From Scalesia atractyloides (Eukaryota; Streptophyta; Magnoliopsida; Asterales; Asteraceae): a DNA stretch of 64,000 nucleotides. The stretch covers positions 55,806,610-55,870,609 of the forward strand of contig CAMTDV010000013.1 in assembly GCA_947069175.1 (NCBI GenBank), read 5' to 3'. Of the stretch, positions 1-9,404 are shown piece after piece. Each line of letters opens with the position of its first letter. The first letter of the stretch is position 1. Below the pieces are notes generated by a model. That model saw nothing but the letters and a program-made list of their open reading frames with translations, had not been told where the DNA came from and did not search any database. A program made the position numbers and the translations under genes.

Positions 1-169
1 AAAAACTCGGCATATTTTGGCATATGCTGGAGGGCCTCAATGAATGGGAGATTGATCTTAAGTTGGGTGAACATATCTAGAAAGTTCTCGTATTTCTTAG
101 CATATTTTTGTTGCTTAAGGCGGGCGGGGTAGGGTAAGGGTGAAGGATCTACATATGGTGACGGCCTAA
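1..169 (-). pseudogene. Athila/Tat-type gypsy gag-protease linker fragment
   Basis: Read on the minus strand this gives an open peptide containing PYPARLKQQKYAKKYENF and then INLPFIEALQHMPKYAEF. This is the conserved block before the protease in plant Athila/Tat gypsy polyproteins, where the family form resembles PFPQRL...INIPFAEALEQMP. It runs off the left edge. The matching upstream part of the same gag region lies on the minus strand at 26334-26712, so the two are most likely one element split by the SIRE-like block between them. The two halves do not join in a single frame by my reading, so at least one frameshift or lost base is present. The break with SIRE-like sequence falls near 165-170. 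Confidence 0.75.
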
Positions 170-332
170 GTCTAAGTCTCTTGCTTAGTCTTGAGTAGGT
201 GTGTCAAAGTCTCTTGCTTAGTCTTGTGTCCGGCGAACTTAACTGGTTTGCCCAGTGTAATTATTAGCGGATTTATCAGTTTCTTTTGTATAGTTCTTTA
301 TATTATTATTATATATTTATATATGCTTATAC

Positions 333-336
<4 letters not shown>

Positions 337-390
<54 letters not shown>
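337..390. repeat. (AT)n microsatellite
   Basis: An almost pure AT dinucleotide run just upstream of the extra 3' ORF of the SIRE-like unit. The same site in the two other copies (about 23050-23075 and 33530-33557) is shorter and differs between them, so this is an expanding and contracting tract. Confidence 0.95.
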
Positions 391-393
<3 letters not shown>

Positions 394-417
394 TCTATGA
401 ACATAAATCTAACTTAG

Positions 418-434
418 CTTGTTTTCGATTTCAG
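418..434 (+). promoter_or_regulatory. Putative 3' splice site before the SIRE-like extra ORF
   Basis: A pyrimidine-rich stretch ends in CAG directly before AAATGG, with the likely start ATG at 437. A branch-point-like CTAAC lies about 20 bases upstream. The arrangement is kept in the other copies (CAG ending at 23120 and 33600). Splicing is an inference; no donor was identified. Confidence 0.5.
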
Positions 435-436
435 AA

Positions 437-3139
437 ATGGTGAAGGAGATTATCTGGGATAAAACTCGAAAGCACAATCAGCCATGCAAGCTGGTCCCAC
501 CTCCAATTGATTTTGAAGATGTAACAGAGTGGATAAATTCAAGTAGGATCAGCTACGCTGTACAAGCCGATCTGATCATCTACAGCATCCACATCGAAGA
601 GTTTTGGAAAACAGCCAATTGTCGACCGTAAACGAAATCAAAAGAATCATAGCTACAGTCAGAAATAAGAAGATCATAGTTACAGAGGGAAACATACGCA
701 GAGTCCTCAGTCTTGGAGACAAAAACAGTGATTTGCTCAGAATGAAGAAGGACGACATTCTAGATGGGCTCAAAGGGATGAGGTATATTGGAGACTTCAG
801 AGAGAAAAATGAGATCAAAAGAAAGGGGCTTACCAAGGACTGGAGAGTCATTCTTCATGTATTCGCTATGAGATTGGCACATAGGAAAGGAGGATATGAT
901 GGGTTAAACTTAGAAGGGTCGGCTGCGATGCTTAGCCTCTGCACTAAGCAGTCATTCAATATCTCTGGTCTCATTTTTTACTGCATGGTTGATAATGCTA
1001 ATTCCTCCACATGGGCCATGTACCCTCGTTTTGTTCAGCTCCTCATCAATGACTAACATCCAAATGTTCCTCATGACGGCGACCTATACAACTTCCAGCT
1101 GCCAACAGGGCGTCAGATTACCGAGCTAAAAACTGAGGATTGGGTGCTGTTACATCAGTGGATGTATAGGGAGGAAAGATATCCTGTCGTGAAAGCAGCC
1201 TATGAGAAATACAGAGAACGTGTTAAGAAAAAGAGACAAGGAGATGGTGATGAGGAAGTAGAGGAGGAAGAAGAAGAAACCGAGCAGCTGGTTAGAAAGA
1301 ATAAAGGAAAGAAAATCATGAAGGAAGGGGACTCCTCGAAGAAACAGAAAGATAGTGCTCCTCAAGAACTATTGATGGAAAGCAGTTTCAGGGCAGAGGC
1401 ACCAGAGAACATCGCGAGCATATAGAGAATCTCCGTGCAATTCATGAGGCCGAAGAAAGAGAGAAGAGAGAAACTAGAAGAAAGAGACGTCATATGACAG
1501 AATCTGAAACACCGGTGACGGTCACCACCGAGCAAGAGCAGTTAGACGAGTTTGTAGTTTAGTTGATTGTCGATCCGGAAGCCCCAAGTCTATCTCCCCC
1601 ACAGAAGCGTAAGAAAAATGGGGAAGGACCTTCGACAGAGAAACCACCAAGACAAATGCCACAACAAGCTCCTCGAAGACCTCGTCCATTTCAGGATTTG
1701 TACGATAAGCTAGCAAAAGACATTGGGAAAGGTCCAACTCAGGAAATCTGTGTGCTGAAAAATCAAGTAAGCAACACTAACGTTATTCGTGAGAAGCTGA
1801 GGGAACAAAGAAAGAAAAACAAAGAGCTTCACGCATACGTCAAAGAACAGACGACATTTGTGAGATTTCAGCAAGATGGGATGGAAAAGATACCAAAGTG
1901 GACATACCACCGATGTTCTCATCTACTGATATTTTTTATTATGAGAAGTTCAAGACTGAAGAGGAAAGATAAAAAGCTGAGGCTGCAGAAAAGAAGAAAA
2001 AGTGCCTAGAATCGGCTATGAACGTCACTGAGGATGACAAAAGTGAAGAGAAGGAGGTAGACAGAGATGAAATGCCAGCGATATTTGTTGAGTGAGGTTT
2101 GGAAGATGATACTATGTATGAAACTGAGGACGGTGAAGCAGTAACTCCAATGCATCCAGAATGGTTCAGAAAAGAAAGGGAAAAGCTTCCAGATTTCTAT
2201 CAGGTGGTCACCGTTGAAAAATCTGAAGTCACTAATAGAATAATAAGCTGGAAGTACTACAATCTCAAAGGGATGTTCATCGTAAAGAGACGAGGTGGTG
2301 TTATTCAGCATATTAAGACCAGAGCTGACATGAAAAGCCTTCCAAGATGGGACATCCGAGAACTGGGGAGGCTAGACCTAATAAACCCGACCAACAGCAG
2401 CATCGGAGCTGACTTTGAAAGACTCATTTTAAGAGAATGCAATCGGGGCTTCACTGTTTTCAAGCCGCAACGACATCGAAGAAGAGTGTCAAAGACGACA
2501 AAAGATCCAATCACAGGAAAAGGGATGGTTACATGGGTAATTGATCCTGCTAAGGTCGAAACAAAAGTCAAAATTCCACCTGAACAGCCTGTCATGCTTA
2601 CACACTTCAAGAAATGGTTTTACGATGGGAAGACAGGAGAAGCAGTGATCTGATTAGTGTCTAACGAAGATATTCGAATTCTAGACCCGATGGATGTTTT
2701 CATGTTCTGCCTCTCCGATCTCAACATTCTCTTTGGTCACAAAATCCACGTTGGAGCCAGAAATGAGTACAGAGAAGAAGGAATGCTATTCCAAAGGGCT
2801 GTGGAACGAGCTCGAGACAGGAAGATAGAGATGATGGAAATTGTTCTCAGGATTCAGAGGCAGACAGAAAAGGAGGAGGCAAGAAAAAAGAAGAGAAAGC
2901 ATAAGTCATCATCACAACAGAAAGCCTCCTCACCATCTCAAGCTGCATCTCACCATCAAACTCCAGTTTCATCAACATATGAAGCCACTACGGAGTTACA
3001 ACAACCCTCAAGTGAAGCTATTGTTAATCTAAGCTCTGAAGAAACAATCGAAGCAACCACAGATCGACCTACCGTTCAAGCTGCACAAGACAAGGATGAA
3101 GGACCAGCCAAAGACCCAGAAGCTCGCAAGCAAGATTGA
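437..3139 (+). pseudogene. SIRE-like extra 3' ORF (often called env-like), copy 1
   Basis: This is the large accessory ORF found between pol and the 3' LTR in SIRE-like copia elements of plants; its function is unknown. The likely start is the ATG at 437 (MVKEIIWDKTRK). An N-terminal globular part carries HIEEFW, IVTEGNIRRVLSL and LAHRKGG, then YPRFVQLL. It is followed by a Lys- and Glu-rich stretch (about 1220-1340), a coiled-coil-like charged middle part, a second folded-looking block (2100-2650) and a Ser/Gln-rich tail. I see no signal peptide or clear membrane span, so an envelope role is not supported by sequence. Breaks: TAA at 1054-1056, where the copy at 23123 has CAA; TGA near 2094, where that copy has TGG; TGA at 2651-2653, where that copy has CGA; and frameshifts around 600, 1130 and 1430-1560. 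Different copies carry different breaks, pointing to an intact ancestor. Confidence 0.75.
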
Positions 3140-3174
3140 AGAAACCCAAGCACGCAACGGTCTAGGGGGGATAT

Positions 3175-3627
3175 TGTTAGAACTTTTGAGACCGTTGATG
3201 ATTGATTATGAATAGTTTGAGCTAGTTTGTATTAGTTAGTCAATGTTGAAGGGTCAAAAGTGTAATTGTGTGAATCTTGTAGTAGGCGGCGTATTTAATA
3301 GTCCAGCGTAATTATTAATTACGCTGATTGATCAGTTCATATAAATACTATTAACAATGAATGTATGTCCAAGTTTCTTGGACAGATTTTGGTGATCTTC
3401 TTGTGTTGTGATTTTTGCTATTGTGATTTCATCCGAATATCCAGGTGTTGTTATTGATTACATGTTATTGGCATTTCATATACAACACTAGTTGTTTGAT
3501 CCAAACAAGATTCCTTCATCTTCTTTGCTTGGTTTTTCTTAGTATTTGCACATTCAAACAACTAATCAATAGTTGTTTGGGTTAAAACAATCAACCACTG
3601 TGATCCGAATCTGTTTTGGGACTCACA
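3175..3627 (+). repeat. SIRE-like copia LTR (5' LTR of the main element)
   Basis: It starts TGTTAGAAC right after a G-rich tract and ends GGGACTCACA three bases before a tRNA-Met-type primer site, giving the TG...CA ends of an LTR, 453 bases. Its partner is 25882-26333. By eye the two differ at roughly 20 positions (about 4-5%). A TATA box lies at 3340. Confidence 0.93.
3340..3347 (+). promoter_or_regulatory. TATA box of the SIRE-like LTR
   Basis: TATAAATA in the middle of the LTR, at the place expected for the element's Pol II promoter. It is preceded by an inverted pair, GCGTAATT...AATTACGC (3306-3323). The 3' LTR keeps the TATA box but has lost the symmetry of that inverted pair. Confidence 0.7.
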
Positions 3628-3630
3628 ATT

Positions 3631-3643
3631 TGGTATCAGAGCC
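3631..3643 (+). other. Primer binding site, initiator tRNA-Met type
   Basis: TGGTATCAGAGCC, the usual plant copia sequence complementary to the 3' end of initiator tRNA-Met, three bases after the LTR end. Confidence 0.93.
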
Positions 3644-3879
3644 TTTGTGCTCTTGATTGTTTGAGTTGTTGTTAAGATTTGTCAAGTTTTGAAGGTTTTA
3701 CAAAAGTTCTTAAAGTTTCATGGTTTTACAAATTTTTGGGATTAAAATGGCTTGATCTGGTGCGTTTAATCTTTGGGTTGTTGTTAATCAGTAGTTTGGT
3801 AAACATTTTGGTCATTTAGCTGAAAAGAAACATGAATTTTGGGTCGTTTTTGGGTGATTAGAGGGTTTTTGTTCGTACT

Positions 3880-4306
3880 AAAACCCTTCTGGGCATATTT
3901 AATGTTGAAGCTAGCATAGATATATTTGAAGTTGGCATATTTATTTTGAATCTAGCGTATTTAACTTGAATTCGCGTAGTTAACAACTGCGCTGGTTCTT
4001 AAATCAGCGGAGTTATAAATTGGCAGCGTAATTGTCCAGCGAATTTACTCGAAGGCGACTTCGAAATCAGTGATACTAATCCTCAGCGATTTTATCATGG
4101 TGTTCAGCGAAATTAACTAAACCTTTGCTTGTTTTCAAATATCCAGCGGATTTAGCTTTTTGCAGGACAAAATCGCCGATCCCATCAGCGTAATTGTTTC
4201 CAAGTGCAATGTAATTAATCTCTGGTCCAGCGTATTTACCTCCTAGCGAGCGTAATTATTCTCTGATTCAGTAAATCTCAGCGTAATTGATCATCATTCA
4301 TTCATC
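3880..4306 (+). repeat. SIRE-like leader with dispersed GCGTAATT-type motifs
   Basis: The untranslated leader before gag holds about 15 imperfect copies of one short motif (forms AGCGTAATT, AGCGTATTTA, AGCGGATTTA, AGCGAATTT), unevenly spaced at roughly 15-40 bases. The same motif recurs in the LTR (3294-3325) and in the spacer before the extra ORF (22430-22990). No gene is visible. Confidence 0.75.
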
Positions 4307-5943
4307 ATGTCTCTCAATCAACTCAATCCGATTGCTCAAGCCGAACTAGAAACTGGAACCGCTACAAGGCCACCAAAGTTGAAAGGCTCGGAAGATTTCA
4401 GCAGCTGGAAAAACAGGATCAAGTCCTTTTTTGAGTATACTGATTATACTCAATGGATGTCAGTCACTATGGGCCCGATGCTCCCATGATAATACGTGAC
4501 GACATTCGTACTATCAATGAAGATCCTTCAACATTCACAGATGAAGATAGGACACTCATTCAACGTGACAGGAGGGCTCACGCTGCTCTCACTATGGCTC
4601 TGTCAAAGGATGATAGAAATCTGTTTAAATAATACACCTCGGCACATGAACTATGGTTGGCTCTAATCGATCATTATGAAGGCAATGAGGAACTCAGGGA
4701 GAACAAACGAGACATGGTGCTGAAAGAATATGATATGTTTGGAAGTATTCGTGGCAAAAGCTTGTCTGACCACATAAGCAGATTTCTGGGGGTGTTGACC
4801 AAGATGAAGAAGGTGGGAAACCCAGTTGCATGATTCTCTACCAAAAGAATGGAGTCTTCAATGCATGATGATTAAGAGAACTTTCCTCACCAGCACAACT
4901 CCAGTTACTCTCTCAGAATTGATTAACACTTTAAAAGCCTTTGAAATGGACATCGTGAAACGAGAGATGAATCAAACTGGATATTCTCAGAAGACGTCTC
5001 AGCAAGCTGCTGCAACCTCGGTCCCCAAGAATATGGCATTTCTTACTCCTGTCACCTCATGTGGATCAAATCCCCAAAGTGTTGTCGAATCCTATTCAAA
5101 TGCTTCCGCAAACTCTGTAAAGGGCTCGTCATCTTCTGAGAAGACCACCGTGGCCAGCGACACTCAAGCACTTAAAATTTCCACAGAACATGTAGCTCTT
5201 TTTAATACTTTCTTAAGTAGCGATGAGGCGCTTATGTCAGGAGAGTTGAAGAGAGAATTCCTAACAGCAGAGGACATGTATCAAGTAGATCCAGACGACA
5301 TGGAGGAGATGGATCTGAAGTGGCAGATGGCAATGATCACTCTACGGTTGAAGAAATTCCAAGATAAAACAGGAAAGAGGTTGGCTCTTGGAAAAGCTGG
5401 ATTTGACAAATCCAAGCTTAGATGTTATAACTGCAAAGACTTGGGCCACTTCAAAAGAGAGTGTCCGTTGCTGAAGAATGAGAACACCGAAATCAACCAG
5501 ACAAGGAGGCCGATTGCCATTGAAGGAAATAATAATGCTGCTAAAAATAATCATAAGGCTTTAGTGGTGGAAGATTATGAATAGTCTGAGGAGATAGCTG
5601 AGGCAAAAGGTGAAGTAAACAAGGCCCTCATGGCAAACATTACCACTGTCTCTGGCACGTCTGCTTCAAATGGTGTTGAAAAACAAACCTCGAAGATTCC
5701 AAAAGATGAAACTGGTTTGAAAAGCATCATCTCTCCTGCCTCAAAGAAGAGACAACAGAAAGCTGAAATGAATGAGTCGAAGCCTGTTGTTCAAGAAGTC
5801 ATTAGTACCAGCAAGGATGCAGCAGTTGGAACATCCTCTACCACCATGAAATAAGAAGCCGAAGATAAGGATTAAGTAAACAGCATTCCATATGAATTTA
5901 AAGCAAAGTTGTGCTCAAAACCATGTTTGAACGTCGTGGCACA
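4307..5943 (+). pseudogene. gag: SIRE-like copia gag, N-terminal part
   Basis: Nucleocapsid precursor of the copia element. It starts at ATG 4307 (MSLNQLNPIAQAE), followed by a copia-type capsid region with FSSWKNRIKSFF, the SAHELWLAL block and LPKEWSLQCMMI, then TLKAFEMDI. A CCHC zinc knuckle, CYNCKDLGHFKREC, lies at about 5422-5463. The reading frame is broken by a shift near 4480, a TAA near 4630 and a shift near 4830; from 4826 it is open to 5584. The tail is Lys/Ser-rich. At 5944-5948 (CTACA) it is cut by the gypsy element, and the polyprotein continues at 16402. A second zinc knuckle lies downstream of the insertion. Confidence 0.85.
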
Positions 5944-6133
5944 CTACATGTAACATCCGTCGAAAAACGGGTTTTCAAAACCCGCTTCGTTTATTAATCG
6001 AATAATCAGTTTCAATTTTCTGTTGCTTATTTAATGCCCATTTTAATTTTAAACAATACATAACTAATAAACATATTAGAATATGGAAACTTAAATTGTT
6101 AAAATGTAAAAATAAAGTGAATAAAAAAGAAAT

Positions 6134-6209
6134 CAGGCTGCCGGGTTTCGAACCCGAGTCAGCCGGAAGATTTAATCAGCAAATACTTAACCACTCCGCC
6201 ACTTGCTGT
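6134..6209 (-). repeat. tRNA-like module 1 in gypsy 5' LTR
   Basis: On the minus strand it reads GTGGCGGAGTGGTTAAG, which fits a tRNA D-arm / Pol III A box of the Ser/Leu kind. About 35 bases later it reads CGGGTTCGAAACCCG, a perfect T-arm with a B-box-like core. The acceptor ends do not pair, so it is not a functional tRNA gene. The second copy is at 13972-14044. Confidence 0.6.
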
Positions 6210-7043
6210 TTTTGTGTAATCAAGGAATCAAATAAAACCTTAAGTTCACCGTGAATCTATCTGTTTGCGCCAAAACTGAAACCGATAATCGGCTTTCAAC
6301 TTTCCAGACATTTGAGTGTTCGCTATTACTGATTTTAACCGATGAAACCATTTCGACCCACGTTCTTAATCAATTCAGTCTTTATTGAACTTGATTCATA
6401 TGATTTTCGGGTTTAATAACCGAAATCAGTTACTTCCTGATTTTCACTAACAATATCATCATCTCACGACTCAGAAACACTCACAGAACCTCCAATTTCA
6501 CTTTCGTTCTATTTTATGTTCGTCGAAAACGCTTTCTGATATCGCCGGATTTTCGCCGGAAAACCGTGACATTCATCAAAACGGTAAAGTTCTCAATTCT
6601 TTCATCTTCTATCTATTGTTAGACTTATACTAACTCAAAACCTTCAACCAGAATCGGTTCCAAGCGACGATACCAGATAATCTGCAACCGCTGGAAAATT
6701 TCTGAAAATTTCGAAATCACGCTGTGAATCAGTATGAGCATCTAAACTCTCTGATAACTCTTGTTTAGTCATTCAATTTCACAATTAGTTAATCAAAACT
6801 GTTAATTGGTCCGCTCAGACGGAGTTCATAAAACAGAGCCGACGACTTTGCCGGAGTTCTGAGAAAAATCATCTTTCCGGTACATTCATTTCCAAAACCT
6901 TCTCTATCCATTTCATTTTAATCATTTATATGTCCGTCAATCGAATTAAACAAGAACAGTAGAATAAATCGTTGTCTGTGTTTTTGAACGAAGAAGGTGA
7001 AGTCGAACATTAGGTATAAGTTTAATTAAAACAAGATATTAAA

Positions 7044-7120
7044 CCGGGTTAGACACACAGTCCAGCGGTGGACTGTGTGCTCAAACAAAACAAATGTCTC
7101 GAGTTCGATCCCTGACACGA
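7044..7120 (+). repeat. tRNA-like module 2 in gypsy 5' LTR
   Basis: GGTTAGACACAC leads into a perfect 11-base hairpin, CACACAGTCCA with loop GCGG (7054-7079). About 20 bases later comes CGAGTTCGATCCC, a T-arm/B-box-like motif. Module 3 repeats the same hairpin exactly. The second copy's hairpin is at 14887-14912. Confidence 0.6.
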
Positions 7121-7213
7121 CCCTATCCTCTGAAATAAAAATGTTCTTTTTTTTAAACCGAATCGTATTAATTCGCTGTAAGATGTTAAGTTTAATAAAA
7201 ACCAGTATTTTAA

Positions 7214-7290
7214 CCAGGTTAGACACACAGTCCAGCGGTGGACTGTGTGCAATGTTAAACAACGGGTCCCGGGTTCGAGACCTGTTATGT
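7214..7290 (+). repeat. tRNA-like module 3 in gypsy 5' LTR
   Basis: The same GGTTAGACAC lead and identical hairpin as module 2 (7224-7249), with a different middle and the T-arm-like CCCGGGTTCGAGACC. The shared hairpin with diverged 3' parts suggests an old tandem duplication. The second copy's hairpin is at 15057-15082. Confidence 0.6.
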
Positions 7291-7383
7291 GCACCGGTTC
7301 GACGTAACTAAAATTCTTTTTAAAATAAATGAATTCTGAATAAATTAAATAGTATACAAATATAATTAAAAACATAAATATTT

Positions 7384-7462
7384 CGGGTTAGACACGTAGC
7401 TCAGTTGGTATAGCTGCGTGCACGCGTATGGGAGGTCACAAGTTCGAGCCTCACCCAGCGCA
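7384..7462 (+). repeat. tRNA-like module 4 in gypsy 5' LTR
   Basis: GGGTTAGACACG followed by TAGCTCAGTTGGTATAGC, which is very close to a real tRNA D-arm. The flanks form a 9-base stem (CACGTAGCT with AGCTGCGTG, one wobble). Then comes GGAGGTCACAAGTTCGAGCC, like a variable loop plus T-arm. The acceptor ends do not match well. The second copy is at 15218-15295. Confidence 0.65.
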
Positions 7463-7959
7463 TACATATACAAGTCCGAACCGGTCCACAGTCAAAGTCA
7501 ACCGTCAACCCAAAAAGTCAACATTTTTTTTATAATTTTATTTATTTATTTAAATTAAAAATCAATTAAAAATACTTAAAAATAATATTTTTTAAAGTTA
7601 GAAAATAACCTTAAACTCACAAAAATAAATCTAAAAACCCTATTAAAATTATTAATAAAATCCACTTATTTACCGTACCTTTTCGTTATTATTTAGGTTA
7701 GTTATTCCTCGTCGATCAACCCTCTAAACTCATGCGCATTCAACATCATCAAACGAACGCACCCAATGTGAGTGAATCTCTACAAATTCCCCGTTTTAAT
7801 CATTTTTTGGGGTGTATCATGTGTCTTATTATTTATTTCATTTAAACACTTGTGCATCCATCATATCCATGATCAAATATGTATTCAACATGTATCAACT
7901 GTTTGTGTGGTTAATGTTTAGATTAAATTTATCATTTTCAGTACATACATCATCATAGG

Positions 7960-8150
7960 CCGTCTGTTCCCCATTACCTATGAGCGGAACCGTTCCCCAT
8001 TACCTATGAGCAGAACCGTTCCCATTACCTATGAGCGTGAACGAGGTGTTGCCAACATACGATCGGCTCTGTTTGATTGAGCCTTGATCGCACATACATC
8101 ATCATAGGCCGTCCGTTCCCTATTACCTATGAGCGGAACGTGACGTTGCC
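7960..8150 (+). repeat. LTR minisatellite (about 26-base units)
   Basis: Four units built on GTTCCCCATTACCTATGAGC. The first three are adjacent and the fourth lies after a spacer. The 3' LTR (15795-15970) has three units. The copy number therefore changed after insertion or between template strands. Confidence 0.85.
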
Positions 8151-8591
8151 AACATATACATTATCATTCATGTCATTTGCTCATGCAAGGTGGTTTGTTG
8201 TTTGTTTTTGTATGTTTATTTACGTTTGCTCACATATGATTATTGCACATTTTTTCCATATTAAATATAACAAGAAATCAATAATAAATGTTTTCTAACA
8301 AGGTTCACTCGCCAACTTTTGTAGACCCAAAAACCCCCATTTTTACACATGATACAGGTGATCCAGTTGCAGCAAGAAACATATAGGACGGCTTAGAAGA
8401 ATAAATCGGTTTAGGCTTTGGATTGTTTATTCAGTTACTTTTTCCTTGTAATTGTATGAACTTGTTTGGAATATTGAAGTTGTAATTTTGAATTTAATAA
8501 ATGTGAAACATATTAGTAAACATCATGAGCTTTGGTTATAACCCAATTATGCCCCGACTCTTATTCCGCTGCGGGTCGGGGTGTGACAGAT

Positions 8592-8604
8592 TGGTATCAG
8601 AGCC
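8592..8604 (+). other. Gypsy primer binding site, initiator tRNA-Met type
   Basis: TGGTATCAGAGCC a few bases after the LTR end (TGTGACA at 8588). Chromoviruses of plants commonly use this primer. Confidence 0.92.
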
Positions 8605-9404
8605 ATGACTATAGGGATATAGGATAGGTTATTAGACCCTTAGAGCCAATACTATAGTTGATTAGAATTTTTTTAAATTGTTTGTGTGTTACATGCAAAA
8701 TTCATGATGTTTATATGCTTTATGTTTATTGTTACATTCAATGTTATGCCAGCATGTTCATAAGTACATATTATTATACAATGCCTATCATGAATCATAT
8801 CCTCATAACATATCATATTCATGAGAGCACACACCACACCATTTCCATGATTTTTGCAACGATTTTTTTTGTATTTTCAAATCACATCAAAGTGAGTTCT
8901 CATGACGGGCATGTAGTAACTGGAAGGGTACAAGTACCGGTAGTCGGAACGTCCTGTCTAGGCTTGGCATTCGTATAAATCCAAAACAAAGGACCAGTTT
9001 GCCTACCTGGGGACTAACGATGAGAGTACGAAGGACCTATTAGGTCAAAGCATGCTATACCAAACGTCGTGTGAGCTAACTCCACTTTGAGTTGTCATTG
9101 TGTCTACACCTGGACACCCTCCGACCATACATCTCGCAAACATATTTCATGGTTTTCATTCGGGTAATGCAAGTGTTAAACCGCCAACACCAATGTGAGT
9201 CCTACTAAGCCAAAAGTCATGGGGGCCCACATGACTATACAGGTGATGGTATAGAGGACATTGGAGGCCCAAACATGAGCAAACCCAAGACATCCTATGG
9301 ATGTAGTTGCATTATTGATGTTTATGTTATTTTATTTTTTTTACGACAAATGACACCTAAAAAGACTCCTTAAACTCAAAATCTTCTTATGAATGTTCCT
9401 GTAG
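8605..9404 (+). other. Gypsy untranslated leader
   Basis: Spacer between the primer site and gag. It has many stops in all frames and no recognisable domain. Confidence 0.6.

Larger units (their letters stand above)
170..3174 (+). mobile_element. Truncated SIRE-like copia unit (3' part only)
   Basis: From about 170 the sequence matches 22915-25881, the pre-ORF spacer and extra 3' ORF of the downstream SIRE-like element, with scattered substitutions. No LTR, gag or pol precedes it: Athila-type sequence directly abuts it at about 165-170. It ends at a polypurine tract (tctagggggg) and the LTR at 3175. The LTR is therefore shared between this stub and the next element (3'ORF-LTR-gag-pol-3'ORF-LTR). 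This fits a tandem array made by LTR recombination whose upstream copy lost its 5' portion. The segment aagtctcttgcttagtcttg occurs twice near the junction (173-193 and 207-228), but only once in the downstream copy. Confidence 0.7.
5949..8588 (+). repeat. 5' LTR of the gypsy element
   Basis: 2,640 bases, starting TGTAACATCCG and ending TCGGGGTGTGACA. It contains four tRNA-like modules and a minisatellite with four units. The 3' LTR (2,616 bases) has three minisatellite units, which accounts for about the whole length difference. The small ORFs here are not convincing genes. Confidence 0.95.

Noticed and set aside
191..400. 69-residue plus-strand ORF
   Set aside because: The second half is translation of an AT repeat (IYIYIY). 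Non-coding spacer.
437..3139. True envelope glycoprotein
   Set aside because: No signal peptide, membrane anchor or fusion-peptide-like segment visible; the env-like label is only positional.
7026..7375. Overlapping ORFs on both strands in the gypsy LTR
   Set aside because: They coincide with the tRNA-like modules and occur in both LTRs only because the LTRs are copies. No protein-like composition.
7384..7462. Functional tRNA gene
   Set aside because: The D-arm and T-arm look tRNA-like, but the acceptor ends do not pair and no clear anticodon stem of five pairs can be drawn. Kept as a tRNA-like module only.
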